From Nostoc sp. CHAB 5844 (GTDB taxonomy: Bacteria > Cyanobacteriota > Cyanobacteriia > Cyanobacteriales > Nostocaceae): a DNA stretch of 32,512 bases. Of the stretch, positions 16,781 through 24,997 are shown piece by piece. How positions within the stretch are numbered: the first letter of the stretch is position 1; each line of letters starts with the position of its first letter. The DNA is taken from NCBI RefSeq assembly GCF_020829595.1, contig NZ_JAIVFW010000073.1:1-32512 (forward strand), given 5' to 3'. The notes beneath the pieces are model-generated. The model worked only from the letters and a program-made list of their open reading frames with translations. It did no database searches and had not been told where the DNA came from. The translations under genes were made by a program, and so were the position numbers.

Positions 16781-17626
16781 TTAGCGGTGATTTCTCTGCT
16801 TTTTTGCCGCTTGTTTTAGGTAATTACCCAGCCATTCCGATTTAGGCTTCATTTCAAATAAAGTAGCCTCTAACATTGCCAGCAACAAATTTTTACGGCG
16901 CATAGCTTGTTTACGGAAAATAGTTGCTTCTTGTTCGTGTGTTTTAAAAGCAGTCCAAGAAACATCTGTTGATAAATTTATGCCTAAATCTGTGAGGATT
17001 TGCTGTCTAAATTGCAAGTGAGATCGAAAAAGTTCATCGACATCAATATTGGGATGATATCGCCGGATTTGTTGAGGGTGTCGCCAGATATAAGCAATGC
17101 CATCACCACTATTAATCGCTCGATTAATCTCAGCTACTACCCAATCTTGCTGCAAAACACTAAAGAAAGCAAAATTCTGTGCAATAACTTCCCCTGTTTC
17201 TTTGAAACCCTGCCCTATTTCGGCAAAACAATAATGTTTGGGATGGGCAAAACATCGGGCAAAACCGATGCCTGGTTTAATATCATGGTCAATTAAATGA
17301 ATAAAACCAAGAGATTCTAAAATGGTAGTGTGATACGCCAATGACACTACATCTAACTGAGGATAATTTGTTGGTGCTATTTCTTGAAACTGCAAATCAT
17401 CTGGCATTGACTGAATTAATTGAAACTTAAGATTAGATAAATACCAAAGTAAGGGAAATATCACGATCGCAACGACAAGTGTAAAACCCATTAAATCTGG
17501 CAAACTTAACATATTGGTTAATTGCCAACCATTGACTGCCAAAAGATACAAAAATAAACTTATACCTAACAATATATAACTGGCAACTGCCAGCCAAAAT
17601 TGTTGTATACCTGCACTCAGTTGCAT
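16781..17626 (-). CDS. membrane-anchored protein of unknown function
   Basis: I start this at the ATG at 17626 (281 residues, MQLSAGIQQFWLAV), because AAGAAGG lies at good spacing before it; the frame also extends to a TTG at 17671 with a basic lead-in that is less likely. Residues 8-28 and 39-62 are two membrane segments (FWLAVASYILLGISLFLYLL and MGFTLVVAIVIFPLLWYL). The remaining 215 residues are soluble, with FARCFAHPKHYCFAEIGQGF near 122-141 and many His, Trp and Glu residues, and a basic C-terminal tail. The family is not recognised. It converges on the duplicated-motif gene. Confidence 0.75.
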   Translation of the reverse strand: MQLSAGIQQFWLAVASYILLGISLFLYLLAVNGWQLTNMLSLPDLMGFTLVVAIVIFPLLWYLSNLKFQLIQSMPDDLQFQEIAPTNYPQLDVVSLAYHTTILESLGFIHLIDHDIKPGIGFARCFAHPKHYCFAEIGQGFKETGEVIAQNFAFFSVLQQDWVVAEINRAINSGDGIAYIWRHPQQIRRYHPNIDVDELFRSHLQFRQQILTDLGINLSTDVSWTAFKTHEQEATIFRKQAMRRKNLLLAMLEATLFEMKPKSEWLGNYLKQAAKKQRNHR

Positions 17627-17780
17627 TGCTGACCTTCTTTTCTGCTGTGACTTCGTTAGAGTACCCAGCAAAGAAGCATTAATAACTATAACAATCCCCT
17701 TTGATTGATAAATTACTCGTGAAGGCAGGGAATAGAAAGTAGTGGCGTGACCGGACTAAAATGTTGTATTGGAACTTTCT

Positions 17781-17826
17781 TGTAGTGTGGGCTTCTAGCC
17801 CGCACTGGATAGGCTAAAAGCCTACA
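17781..17826. repeat. compound palindromic repeat
   Basis: Two adjacent hairpins, GTGTGGGC/GCCCGCAC (one G-T pair) and TAGGCT/AGCCTA, are enclosed by TGTAG at 17781 and CTACA at 17822-17826. The whole can fold as a three-way junction. This 'gcttctagcccgcac' class is a frequent dispersed repeat in Nostoc. Confidence 0.65.
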
Positions 17827-17858
17827 CCACAACAGTTATAGCAGGGGACAGGTAATAG

Positions 17859-18137
17859 GTGACAGGTGAGACCAGCCCCCGTCTTGGCGGTCTCCGTCAC
17901 GATGGGGGACTGGCGAACCCGAAGGGTGACAGAGTTAATAGATTCGGTTACAATCGTTCCCATTCTGACCAGTTAATAGATGCGGCTATCGTTGTGGACA
18001 TTTTACCGACAGCAGAAGGGGAAGTTAGACCGATAACAAAGCTAGAAACCCAACAACAGCAAGAAGTCTGGCAGCAAGCAGTACAAGTTGCTTTTATCAC
18101 AATTTGGACATTGCAGGCTTTAGAATCAATGTTCTAA
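17859..18137 (+). pseudogene. ParB-like gene fragment preceded by repeat DNA
   Basis: A 92-codon open frame with two unlike halves. The first 25 codons (17859-17933) are the common intergenic repeat with GGCGGTCTCC and ACTGGCGAACCCGAAGGG, so this is not original coding sequence. From about 17934 the frame reads NRFGYNRSHSDQLIDAA, then VDILPTAEGEVRPITKLE and QQEVWQQAVQVA. That resembles the 'LP-x-E-x-Q-x-R-P-L-x-x-L-x-x-E-x-Q-x-x-x-W-x-x-A' stretch in ParB-like and phage-type partition proteins. It then runs 12 bases into the 3' end of rpaB. The start and most of the body are missing, so I call it a remnant. The family match is from memory of the pattern and moderate. Confidence 0.45.
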
Positions 18138-18854
18138 TTCAGTAATTCGTTGAAAAAGATAGCCTGAGCCTCTGGCTGTCAAAATTAACTCTGGATTGTT
18201 AGGGTCATCTTCTAACTTTCCCCTTAATCGTGAGATATGTACATCTACCACACGAGTATCTACGTGTTGATCTGAGGTATAACCCCAGACTTGCTGCAAT
18301 ATTTCTCCACGAGAAAAGGGTTTGCCTGAGTGACTCACCAATAACTCTAACAAGCTATACTCTACACCTGTTAATCGAATCCGCTCATCACCTTTGTAGA
18401 CTTGTCGCTTATTTGTATCGATTTTGAGATTGCTGACATACATGATTCCGGAACTGGGAACTCCAGCAGTACTTGTTTTGCTGGCCCGTCGCCGCAATAC
18501 AGAGCGTATTCTCGACTCTAGCTCTTTCGGGGAAAATGGTTTAGCTACGTAGTCATCTGCACCTAATTCTAGCCCTGTGATCCGATCTGCGACATCTGCC
18601 AACGCAGTTAGCATGATAATTGGTACATCAGATTCTTTGCGTAATTCTTGGCATACACCATAACCATCAAGCTTTGGCATCATCACATCCAAAACTACTA
18701 AGTCTGGTGCAGACGAGCGAAACATTTCTAACGCCTGTTCGCCATCGCCAGCAGTGACGACATCGTAACCAATCATCGAAAGGCGCGTTTCTAAAATCCG
18801 GCGAATGCTTGCTTCGTCGTCTACCACCAGAATTTTTTCTTTATGGCGTTCCAC
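18126..18854 (-). CDS. rpaB: response regulator RpaB (OmpR family)
   Basis: A 242-residue two-domain regulator. The receiver domain (9-125) has D13-D14 (VVDDEAS), phosphoacceptor D56 (DLVVLDVMMP), T/A switch residues (PIIMLTALAD) and the lysine of DDYVAKPFSP. The OmpR-type winged helix (about 140-238) has VYKGDERIRLTGVEYSLLEL, RVVDVHISRLRGKLEDDPNN and ILTARGSGYLF. Sequence and length match RpaB/Ycf27, which in cyanobacteria works with the kinase Hik33/NblS and represses high-light genes through HLR1 sites. No HLR1 pair is clear in its own upstream region. It stands alone, convergent with the ParB-like fragment. Confidence 0.95.
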   Translation of the reverse strand: MERHKEKILVVDDEASIRRILETRLSMIGYDVVTAGDGEQALEMFRSSAPDLVVLDVMMPKLDGYGVCQELRKESDVPIIMLTALADVADRITGLELGADDYVAKPFSPKELESRIRSVLRRRASKTSTAGVPSSGIMYVSNLKIDTNKRQVYKGDERIRLTGVEYSLLELLVSHSGKPFSRGEILQQVWGYTSDQHVDTRVVDVHISRLRGKLEDDPNNPELILTARGSGYLFQRITELEH

Positions 18855-19151
18855 GGTTTTTTACGCTCCTGTAAGGTGCGCGTTTTGAATTTTGTATTCT
18901 GGTATTTATCCTATCAGAGCATTTCATTTGTTAGAGGTTATTTATAAAGTAAAAATATAAATCACTGTAGGGGAGAGCCAGTATGTTGCACAGCCAGTCG
19001 CGTGGAGAGGCAGCGACGGGTACGTAGGGGGTTTCCCCCATGTGCCTAAATGCTGATGTCATATTTTGGCCTCAAGAAATTCGCCTCTAGTTATCGAAGA
19101 GTCACGGTAAGCTAATAATAACTTAGATAACAAATTTAGGTGAGGTGGGTT
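18855..19151. repeat. divergent intergenic region holding a dispersed GC-rich repeat
   Basis: About 18967-19045 is a GC-rich repeat (GTAGGGGAGAGCCAG, GTAGGGGGTTTCCCCC) of the same class seen at 27626-27715. The left 100 bases are AT-rich and should hold the rpaB promoter; no clear operator was found. Confidence 0.55.
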
Positions 19152-20198
19152 ATGGGCGATCGCACCGTGTCTGTGAATAGTATCGCTCAAGAGTTACAGC
19201 AAGTCACCGTCGACTTACACCAAGTTAATCCTAGAGCCGGATTGTTACGTTTTAATTTATTGGGCTTGATATTTGTCAGCTTAGTCATATTAGCTTGGTC
19301 AGTGCCAAACAATATTTTGTTTGTGGTTGCAACAATGCTGGCGGGAGTTTTTTATGGCTTTTGGCTGATTTGTACCCATGATATGACACATCAAACTTTA
19401 ACAGGTTGGCAGTGGTTTGATACGATCATGCCACGGTTGATGAGTTGGCCAATGCTTTGGCCTTACAGTATCTATGCAGAAATACACCGCTTGCATCATG
19501 GCTGGAATGGCATTGACTTGCGAGATCCCGAACGAATTCAATGGACTTGGCAAGAATACCAGCAAGCACACCCCATACTGCGATGGTATATAAATCATCA
19601 GTGGCTCTGCGATATTTTTATTTTGGGCGGAATAGGGCTAATTATTAAAACCATTATTAATGGTGTACGCTTTCACAAGCTAGTAGCTAGTATGCGCCGA
19701 CAAATACTGCTGGATGTTACAGGTATGCTGTTGGTGCATAGCGTTTTATTAATGCTGGCAATCTTGCAAGGTGAAATACTGCGCTACATTTTATTTTGGG
19801 TAATTTTAGAACGGATAATTGGCATCATAGCGCAGACACGCGACCACTTGGAACATTACGCGCTGTGGGGTAAATTTACTTCTCACCAATTAACGCAGCT
19901 TTATGCTTGTCGTAATATTGCGACTAGTTCTCTAGTTGGTTGGTTAATGGGTGGGCTAGATTATCATGCAGTGCATCACATCTTTCCTGATATTCCCTTC
20001 AACCAACTACCAGAAGCTTTTAAGCGAATTCAAAAGGTGTTAGAAAAGCATAATCTGCCACTAATGAAATTGGAATCAGGTTATCTCAAATCTACATACT
20101 GGTTAAGTCGTCATCCATCATTAATTGGGGAAGTTGATTTTTCTAGTACTACAAATCGCCATCGCATAATTCCAGTTATAGCAGAGGCAGATGGGTAG
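19152..20198 (+). CDS. membrane fatty acid desaturase family protein
   Basis: A 348-residue di-iron membrane protein. I chose the ATG at 19152, with GGTGAGGTGG just before, over a GTG at 19140. The three histidine boxes of the family are visible: CTHDMTHQ near 77-84, EIHRLHHGW near 111-119, and YHAVHHIFPD near 272-281; an additional RDHLEHY near 230-236 may also bind iron. Membrane pairs lie near 37-73 and 150-215. Members desaturate or hydroxylate acyl lipids or carotenoids. The spacing differs from the classic DesA/B/C series and from the CrtR and CrtW enzymes, so the substrate is left open. It sits alone, with a CRISPR array starting 117 bases after its stop. Confidence 0.85.
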   Translation: MGDRTVSVNSIAQELQQVTVDLHQVNPRAGLLRFNLLGLIFVSLVILAWSVPNNILFVVATMLAGVFYGFWLICTHDMTHQTLTGWQWFDTIMPRLMSWPMLWPYSIYAEIHRLHHGWNGIDLRDPERIQWTWQEYQQAHPILRWYINHQWLCDIFILGGIGLIIKTIINGVRFHKLVASMRRQILLDVTGMLLVHSVLLMLAILQGEILRYILFWVILERIIGIIAQTRDHLEHYALWGKFTSHQLTQLYACRNIATSSLVGWLMGGLDYHAVHHIFPDIPFNQLPEAFKRIQKVLEKHNLPLMKLESGYLKSTYWLSRHPSLIGEVDFSSTTNRHRIIPVIAEADG

Positions 20199-20221
20199 GT
20201 AAGCCTAGCACTGACGAATGG

Positions 20222-20263
20222 AATTCGCGGCTATACAAACGAAGTTTGCCTGCGCGGACTAAC
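20222..20263. repeat. dispersed Nostoc repeat abutting the CRISPR array
   Basis: AATTCGCGGCTATACAAACG followed by AAGTTTGCCTGCGCGGACTAA is a frequently repeated Nostoc intergenic string. It lies 52 bases left of the first CRISPR repeat, in the place where a leader would be expected if the array is read rightwards. Confidence 0.6.
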
Positions 20264-20314
20264 GCAACATCAAGAGTTTGAAACCCGCATTGCGGCTCTT
20301 CATCATGCTGGAAT

Positions 20315-22021
20315 GTTTTCATCCCTAATAGGAATTAAGAGAAATTGTAACCATCTATTTTTAGCTGGTTCTTACTGGAGCAAAGGTTTCAATCCCTAAT
20401 AGGGATTAAGAGAAATTGTAACTCCCGTGTTTAAAAACACTACGCGCAGGGTTTGAGTTTCAATCCCTAATAGGGATTAAGAGAAATTGTAACAGGGTAC
20501 AAGATGATGTTAACTGTTTCAAATTAATGTTTCAATCCCTAATAGGGATTAAGAGAAATTGTAACGACACCGAACCATTTGTATGTCTACTCAATACCAG
20601 TTTCAATCCCTAATAGGGATTAAGAGAAATTGTAACAATCTGCGGGAATTAACAGGCCCGTCAGAAGACGGGTTTCAATCCCTAATAGGGATTAAGAGAA
20701 ATTGTAACTAAGGATTTGAAAAAGCGTAGATTTTGGGGATCTGGTTTCAATCCCTAATAGGGATTAAGAGAAATTGTAACATCGTATTCTTGGGCAGATT
20801 GGCGGCGCTGAAAATGTGTTTCAATCCCTAATAGGGATTAAGAGAAATTGTAACGCCACCCGCGAAGCACAACTTCGCAAACAATCAGTAGTTTCAATCC
20901 CTAATAGGGATTAAGAGAAATTGTAACTTCTTCGCCGTGCCTAGGATGGTCGGATGATGTGTTTCAATCCCTAATAGGGATTAAGAGAAATTGTAACCAC
21001 CTCCTTTCACTCTACTATAAACTGCTAAGTAGTTTCAATCCCTAATAGGGATTAAGAGAAATTGTAACCACACTTCCTGGATTAAACCCAGCCTTTAACA
21101 GCTGCTCAGTTTCAATCCCTAATAGGGATTAAGAGAAATTGTAACTTAAACAAATTTTTGATGAGGTTGGAGTTGTGAAAGTTTCAATCCCTAATAGGGA
21201 TTAAGAGAAATTGTAACCATTTTAAATTAATACTAGATGCCGAATATCGGGTTTCAATCCCTAATAGGGATTAAGAGAAATTGTAACCTACAGATGGTGA
21301 ATTTCAATCTTTTAGCCACATCGTTTCAATCCCTAATAGGGATTAAGAGAAATTGTAACCGAAAACTCAGAGATGCGGCTGAAGAGAGCTTCGTGTTTCA
21401 ATCCCTAATAGGGATTAAGAGAAATTGTAACAAAGAAAAATCTGTACCGGCTGTGGGGAGACTAGGGTTTCAATCCCTAATAGGGATTAAGAGAAATTGT
21501 AACCAAGCATTAATTCTGCCTGAGCTTCTACCAATTCCTGTTTCAATCCCTAATAGGGATTAAGAGAAATTGTAACAAATTAAATACTGTGATTGATGGG
21601 GTTAAGCAACAGTGTTTCAATCCCTAATAGGGATTAAGAGAAATTGTAACTTCAGCATTAACCACTTCTGGGTGGCAGTAGTGCTGCAAGTTTCAATCCC
21701 TAATAGGGATTAAGAGAAATTGTAACCCAAAGCCAGCGCCGCAGCACTGACGATGTAAACTACCCACATGTTTCAATCCCTAATAGGGATTAAGAGAAAT
21801 TGTAACTCGGTAATAGTTCCTTTGGGGATTCTTGCACCCGCGTTTCAATCCCTAATAGGGATTAAGAGAAATTGTAACGACGGAGAGGATTAATGACACT
21901 ACCAGAAGGTTTTGTTTCAATCCCTAATAGGGATTAAGAGAAATTGTAACCGCCGACGGCTAATCCGCCAATCATTGCAGATACGTTTCAATCCCTAATA
22001 GGGATTAAGAGAAATTGTAAC
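20315..22021 (+). CRISPR. CRISPR array, 24 repeats of 37 bases and 23 spacers
   Basis: The repeat starts GTTTCAATCCCTAATAGGG and ends AGAAATTGTAAC. AATCCCT and AGGGATT form a 7-bp stem with an AAT loop. Repeats start at 20315, 20386, 20457, 20529, 20600, 20672, 20744, 20818, 20891, 20961, 21032, 21109, 21181, 21251, 21323, 21395, 21467, 21540, 21614, 21690, 21770, 21842, 21914 and 21985. Copies 2-24 look identical; copy 1 has three changes (C5T, A6C, G19A), two of which break the stem. Spacers are 33-43 bases, mostly 34-36, with long ones of 40, 39 and 43 (spacers 11, 19, 20). The 3' end ATTGTAAC looks like a crRNA 5' handle and suggests rightward transcription. No cas gene is in the window, so the array must be served in trans or lies at a distance from its genes. 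Subtype cannot be set. Confidence 0.97.
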
Positions 22022-22401
22022 GGCAGAAGCCGGAAAGCTAACTTGTATTTGATTTTCGAGGTTCAGTTGCGCGGGTGGCTTAATTCTAACACTAATAAAT
22101 TTCAATTGATTTACATAAAATGTCCCAAAAGCAGTCTGAGCAAGCCGCGCGGCTAGTTTTAATTTATTTAGGCTCCAAAAGCTTATACAGAAAGGAACAC
22201 AGCAATTCATCTCCAAATCCAATTTTGTACACCTACCCATCCGCGCATTTAGCCAAAAACTATTGTTGCGATCGCCTGATTTTTATTTGCTCCTATCATA
22301 ACCACAAAGGTAAGGGTCGGCTAAACAGTTCAAAAAAATATTTGAGATTGCTATATGCTTTCAGTAATTAGACTGACTCAAGCATAAATTGGTAAAGAAA
22401 A
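22022..22401. other. 380-base region right of the CRISPR array
   Basis: The first 35 bases after the last repeat have spacer-like length and composition but no following repeat, as if the array was cut there. The rest is AT-rich and holds short open frames on both strands that show no codon bias or family likeness. The promoter of the acyl-CoA ligase must lie here; no clear box was seen. Confidence 0.5.
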
Positions 22402-23886
22402 GTGAATCTCCCTTTAATTACTCGTGCTGAAGAATATAACGCTAAAATAGCAATTTTTACCGATGCAGGAGCATTTACGTATCAGGATTTGCTGCACATT
22501 TCCAGTCAAATTGCTACAAATCTTCTTCAGAATGCCGAAGATTTACAAGAACAGCGAGTTGCTTTTCTCATCCCATCTGGGTTTGAGTATGTCGCTACTC
22601 AGTGGGGAATTTGGCGTGCTGGCGGTATAGCCGTACCTTTGTGTATTTCCCATCCGCGACCAGAATTGGAGTATGTAATTACAAATTCAGGGACATCGAT
22701 TATTGTTGCCCATCCTAACTTTGAGGATATACTGCGCTCGCTCGCTACTGCACACAATTTGCGGTTTATCCTCACATCCGAGGCGCTTCCAAATGATGTT
22801 GGTCGTCTGCCAGAAGTAGATATTACTAGACGTGCATTAATTCTCTACACAAGTGGCACAACAGGTAAACCAAAGGGTGTGGTTACGACTCACCACAATA
22901 TCCAAGCGCAAGTGACTAGTTTAATTACTGCTTGGGAATGGACATCAGGCGATCAGATTCTGCACGTACTCCCATTACATCATATTCATGGAATTATTAA
23001 TGTACTGACCTGTGCTTTATGGGCTGGGGCAGAATGTCATATGTTGAGCAAGTTTGATGCTGAAGTGGTTTGGCATCGAATTTGCGATCGTGACTTCACT
23101 TTATTTATGGCAGTTCCGACAATTTATGTAAAGTTGCTCGCTGTTTGGGAAACTGCTTCTGCTGAACGCCAACAAAGTATGACAGCAGGTTGTAAAAAAA
23201 TGCGCCTGATGGTTTCTGGTTCAGCCGCTTTACCTGTGCAAGTTTTAGAAAAGTGGCAGAATATTAGCGGTCATTTCCTGTTGGAACGTTATGGAATGAC
23301 GGAAATTGGTATGGCACTCTCCAATTCTTTACACAATCAACGCTACGCAGGCTATGTCGGTCAGCCTTTGCCGCAAGTGGAAGTTAGATTAGTTGATGAA
23401 AGTGGAGATTTAGTTCCACCAGGGACACCAGGAGAAATTCAAGTCCAAGGCTTTGGAGTGTTTTTAGAATATTGGCAAAACCCCCAAGCAACCGCTAAAG
23501 CCTTTCGAGATGGCTGGTTCTGTACAGGAGATTTAGCCGTAGTTGAGAATGGCAACTACCGCATTCTGGGAAGAATGAGTGTGGATATTATCAAAACTGG
23601 CGGTTATAAGGTTTCAGCTTTAGAAATAGAAGAAGTGTTAAGAACTCATCCAGATATTCAGGAATGTGCAGTGGTGGGAGTTGCTGATTCTGAGTGGGGT
23701 GAACGAGTTTGTGCAGCGTTAGTATTGCATCCACAACGCCAGTTGACATTAAAATCTTTTAGGAGTTGGGCAAAAGAGCAATTGGCAGTTTATAAAGTAC
23801 CAACTAAAATTATCACAGTTGCAGAACTACCACGCAACGCGATGGGGAAAGTGACTAAGCCGGCAGTGATTGAGTTATTTCGCTAA
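22402..23886 (+). CDS. AMP-forming acyl-CoA synthetase, malonyl-CoA synthetase-like
   Basis: A 494-residue member of the ANL superfamily, starting at GTG (VNLPLITRAEEY). It activates a carboxylic acid with ATP and joins it to CoA. Motifs in order: the P-loop A3 RALILYTSGTTGKPKGVV (144-161), A5 RYGMTEIGMAL (296-306), A7 GWFCTGDLAV near 373-382, A8 GRMSVDIIKTGGYKVSALEI near 391-410, and A10 LPRNAMGKVTK near the end, with its catalytic Lys. Overall layout and the RYGMTE / LPRNxMGKV pair resemble MatB/ACSF3-type malonyl- or methylmalonyl-CoA synthetases more than long-chain ligases; this is inference from motifs. A palindromic terminator follows at 24002. Confidence 0.88.
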   Translation: MNLPLITRAEEYNAKIAIFTDAGAFTYQDLLHISSQIATNLLQNAEDLQEQRVAFLIPSGFEYVATQWGIWRAGGIAVPLCISHPRPELEYVITNSGTSIIVAHPNFEDILRSLATAHNLRFILTSEALPNDVGRLPEVDITRRALILYTSGTTGKPKGVVTTHHNIQAQVTSLITAWEWTSGDQILHVLPLHHIHGIINVLTCALWAGAECHMLSKFDAEVVWHRICDRDFTLFMAVPTIYVKLLAVWETASAERQQSMTAGCKKMRLMVSGSAALPVQVLEKWQNISGHFLLERYGMTEIGMALSNSLHNQRYAGYVGQPLPQVEVRLVDESGDLVPPGTPGEIQVQGFGVFLEYWQNPQATAKAFRDGWFCTGDLAVVENGNYRILGRMSVDIIKTGGYKVSALEIEEVLRTHPDIQECAVVGVADSEWGERVCAALVLHPQRQLTLKSFRSWAKEQLAVYKVPTKIITVAELPRNAMGKVTKPAVIELFR

Positions 23887-24001
23887 CATTTTTTTGTCTC
23901 ACGCAAAGGCGCAAAGTTATCAATCCTCAATAATAAGCTAAACCACATCTAGTTTGCTGTTGAAAACTGTCAAGTGTTTAGCAAATAAGTTAACAGATGT
24001 G

Positions 24002-24032
24002 AGAAAGTGCGATCGCACTTTCTTTGTTTTAT
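24002..24032 (+). terminator. hairpin terminator built on a HIP1 site
   Basis: AGAAAGTGCGA and TCGCACTTTCT are exact complements (24002-24023), centred on GCGATCGC, and followed by the T-rich TTGTTTTAT. Placed 116 bases after the ligase stop, it fits a rho-independent terminator, though the stem has no unpaired loop base and would open a few pairs to fold. Confidence 0.55.
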
Positions 24033-24060
24033 TTAGTCTGTAGCAATTTCCGTTTTCGTT

Positions 24061-24144
24061 GTAAGAGCTTCTGTCTTCACGTTTGCGTATTACGCGCAGC
24101 GTGTAAGAACTTCCGTCTTCACGTTTGCGTGTTACGCGCAGTTT
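24061..24144. repeat. two tandem 42-base units
   Basis: Units at 24061-24102 and 24103-24144 share GTAAGA-CTT-GTCTTCACGTTTGCGT-TTACGCGCAG with four or so differences. Degenerate shorter pieces (AGCAATTTCCG at 24043 and AGCAACTTCCG at 24147) flank them. No function is seen. Confidence 0.7.
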
Positions 24145-24230
24145 GCAGCAACTTCCGCCTTAACTATTGCTCCAAAAGAGATTGTTGCATAGGTATAGTA
24201 TAGAATTAGATTTCAGATGAGCTAGTAGAT

Positions 24231-24605
24231 ATGACTCTGGCACCAAATGGAAAAGCAGGCATCATCCGTACAGAGCGTGGACTCACCATTGCGGGTACAC
24301 GCATCACTCTCTACGATGTAATGGACTATGTAACTGCTCAGTACCCTGTTAAATTTATTCGCTCCCTGTTTGACTTGACAGAAGAACAAATCGATGCTGC
24401 TTTCTCATAGATAGAAACACATCGGACTGAAGTTGAAGCCGAGTATCAAGTTGTTCTTCAGGAAGCTGAGGAACTTCGGCAGTACTACGAAGAACAAAAT
24501 CGTGAGCGCGTTGCCCAGGTTGCAACCTTACCACCACCACCAGGTCTAGAAGCTGCCTGGGAAAAACTTCAGGCATCGAAGGCACGGCATAAGTCGCAGT
24601 TATGA
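24231..24605 (+). pseudogene. DUF433-type antitoxin interrupted by an amber codon
   Basis: An ATG at 24231 opens 59 codons (MTLAPNGKAGIIRTERGLTI, then AGTRITLYDVMDYV and FDLTEEQIDAAFS) to a TAG at 24408-24410. The same frame continues without another stop for 64 codons (IETHRTEVEAEYQVVLQEAE to ASKARHKSQL) and ends in TGA overlapping the toxin ATG by four bases (ATGA). The first part is the DUF433 helix-turn-helix-like fold that binds the toxin's operator in related pairs; the second is a charged helical tail likely to bind the toxin. One base change from a sense codon (for example TAC, Tyr) would explain the stop. Either the gene is broken, or a 59-residue DNA-binding half suffices, or the stop is read through. 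Confirm that the base is not a sequencing error. Confidence 0.75.
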
Positions 24606-24997
24606 TTTTTTTAGTTGATCATAACCTCAAGGGATATGCACGAATCCTCTTGGGAAGTCTTGCCAGTCTTGGTTGGCTTGATATTGTTCCGATTAGTTTT
24701 GTCACATTTGAAGATATGGGATTGTCGATTGATAGCAATGACAGAATAGTTTGGCGACTGGCTCAGAAAAATCAAATGATTTTACTTACAGCCAATCGAA
24801 GCATGAAAGGTGAAGACTCGCTTGAACAAGTCATGCGTGAAGAAAATAGCCCAACCTCATTACCCGTAGTAACAATTGGCAATGCTGACCGAGTTTTAAC
24901 TGACTCCAGTTATCGAGAACATTGCGTTGATCGTCTTGTGGAAATTGTGATTTACATTGGTAACTACACAGGCGCAAGGAGAGTTTTCATTCCTTAA
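24602..24997 (+). CDS. DUF5615 PIN-like toxin
   Basis: A 131-residue protein of the PIN-like family that pairs with DUF433 proteins. The start MIFLVDHNLKGYARILLGSL has the D6 and N8 of the family's 'F-x-x-D-x-N' opening. The middle has DSNDRIVWRLAQKNQMILLT near 44-63, with D47 as the second acidic residue. The third position reads T-A-N-R where other PIN-like members have T-x-D, which may be a subfamily trait. It would act as an RNase in the cytosol if active. It is coupled by ATGA overlap to the interrupted antitoxin and ends 11 bases inside the 3' end of the convergent gene. The reading frame itself is intact. Confidence 0.8.
   Translation: MIFLVDHNLKGYARILLGSLASLGWLDIVPISFVTFEDMGLSIDSNDRIVWRLAQKNQMILLTANRSMKGEDSLEQVMREENSPTSLPVVTIGNADRVLTDSSYREHCVDRLVEIVIYIGNYTGARRVFIP

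Noticed and set aside
20637-20671. Spacer 5 shares ACAGGCCCGTCA with the phage-like gene at about 604-615
   Set aside because: A 12-base match among 23 spacers in 32 kb is expected by chance fairly often and the rest of the spacer does not pair; not evidence of self-targeting.
21237-21563. 108-residue open frame across CRISPR repeats
   Set aside because: It is simply the repeat unit read in frame (FQSLIGIKRNCN recurring); no gene is there.
22120-22371. 83-codon open frame right of the CRISPR array
   Set aside because: No family likeness, no ribosome binding site, overlaps another frame on the opposite strand, and composition looks non-coding.
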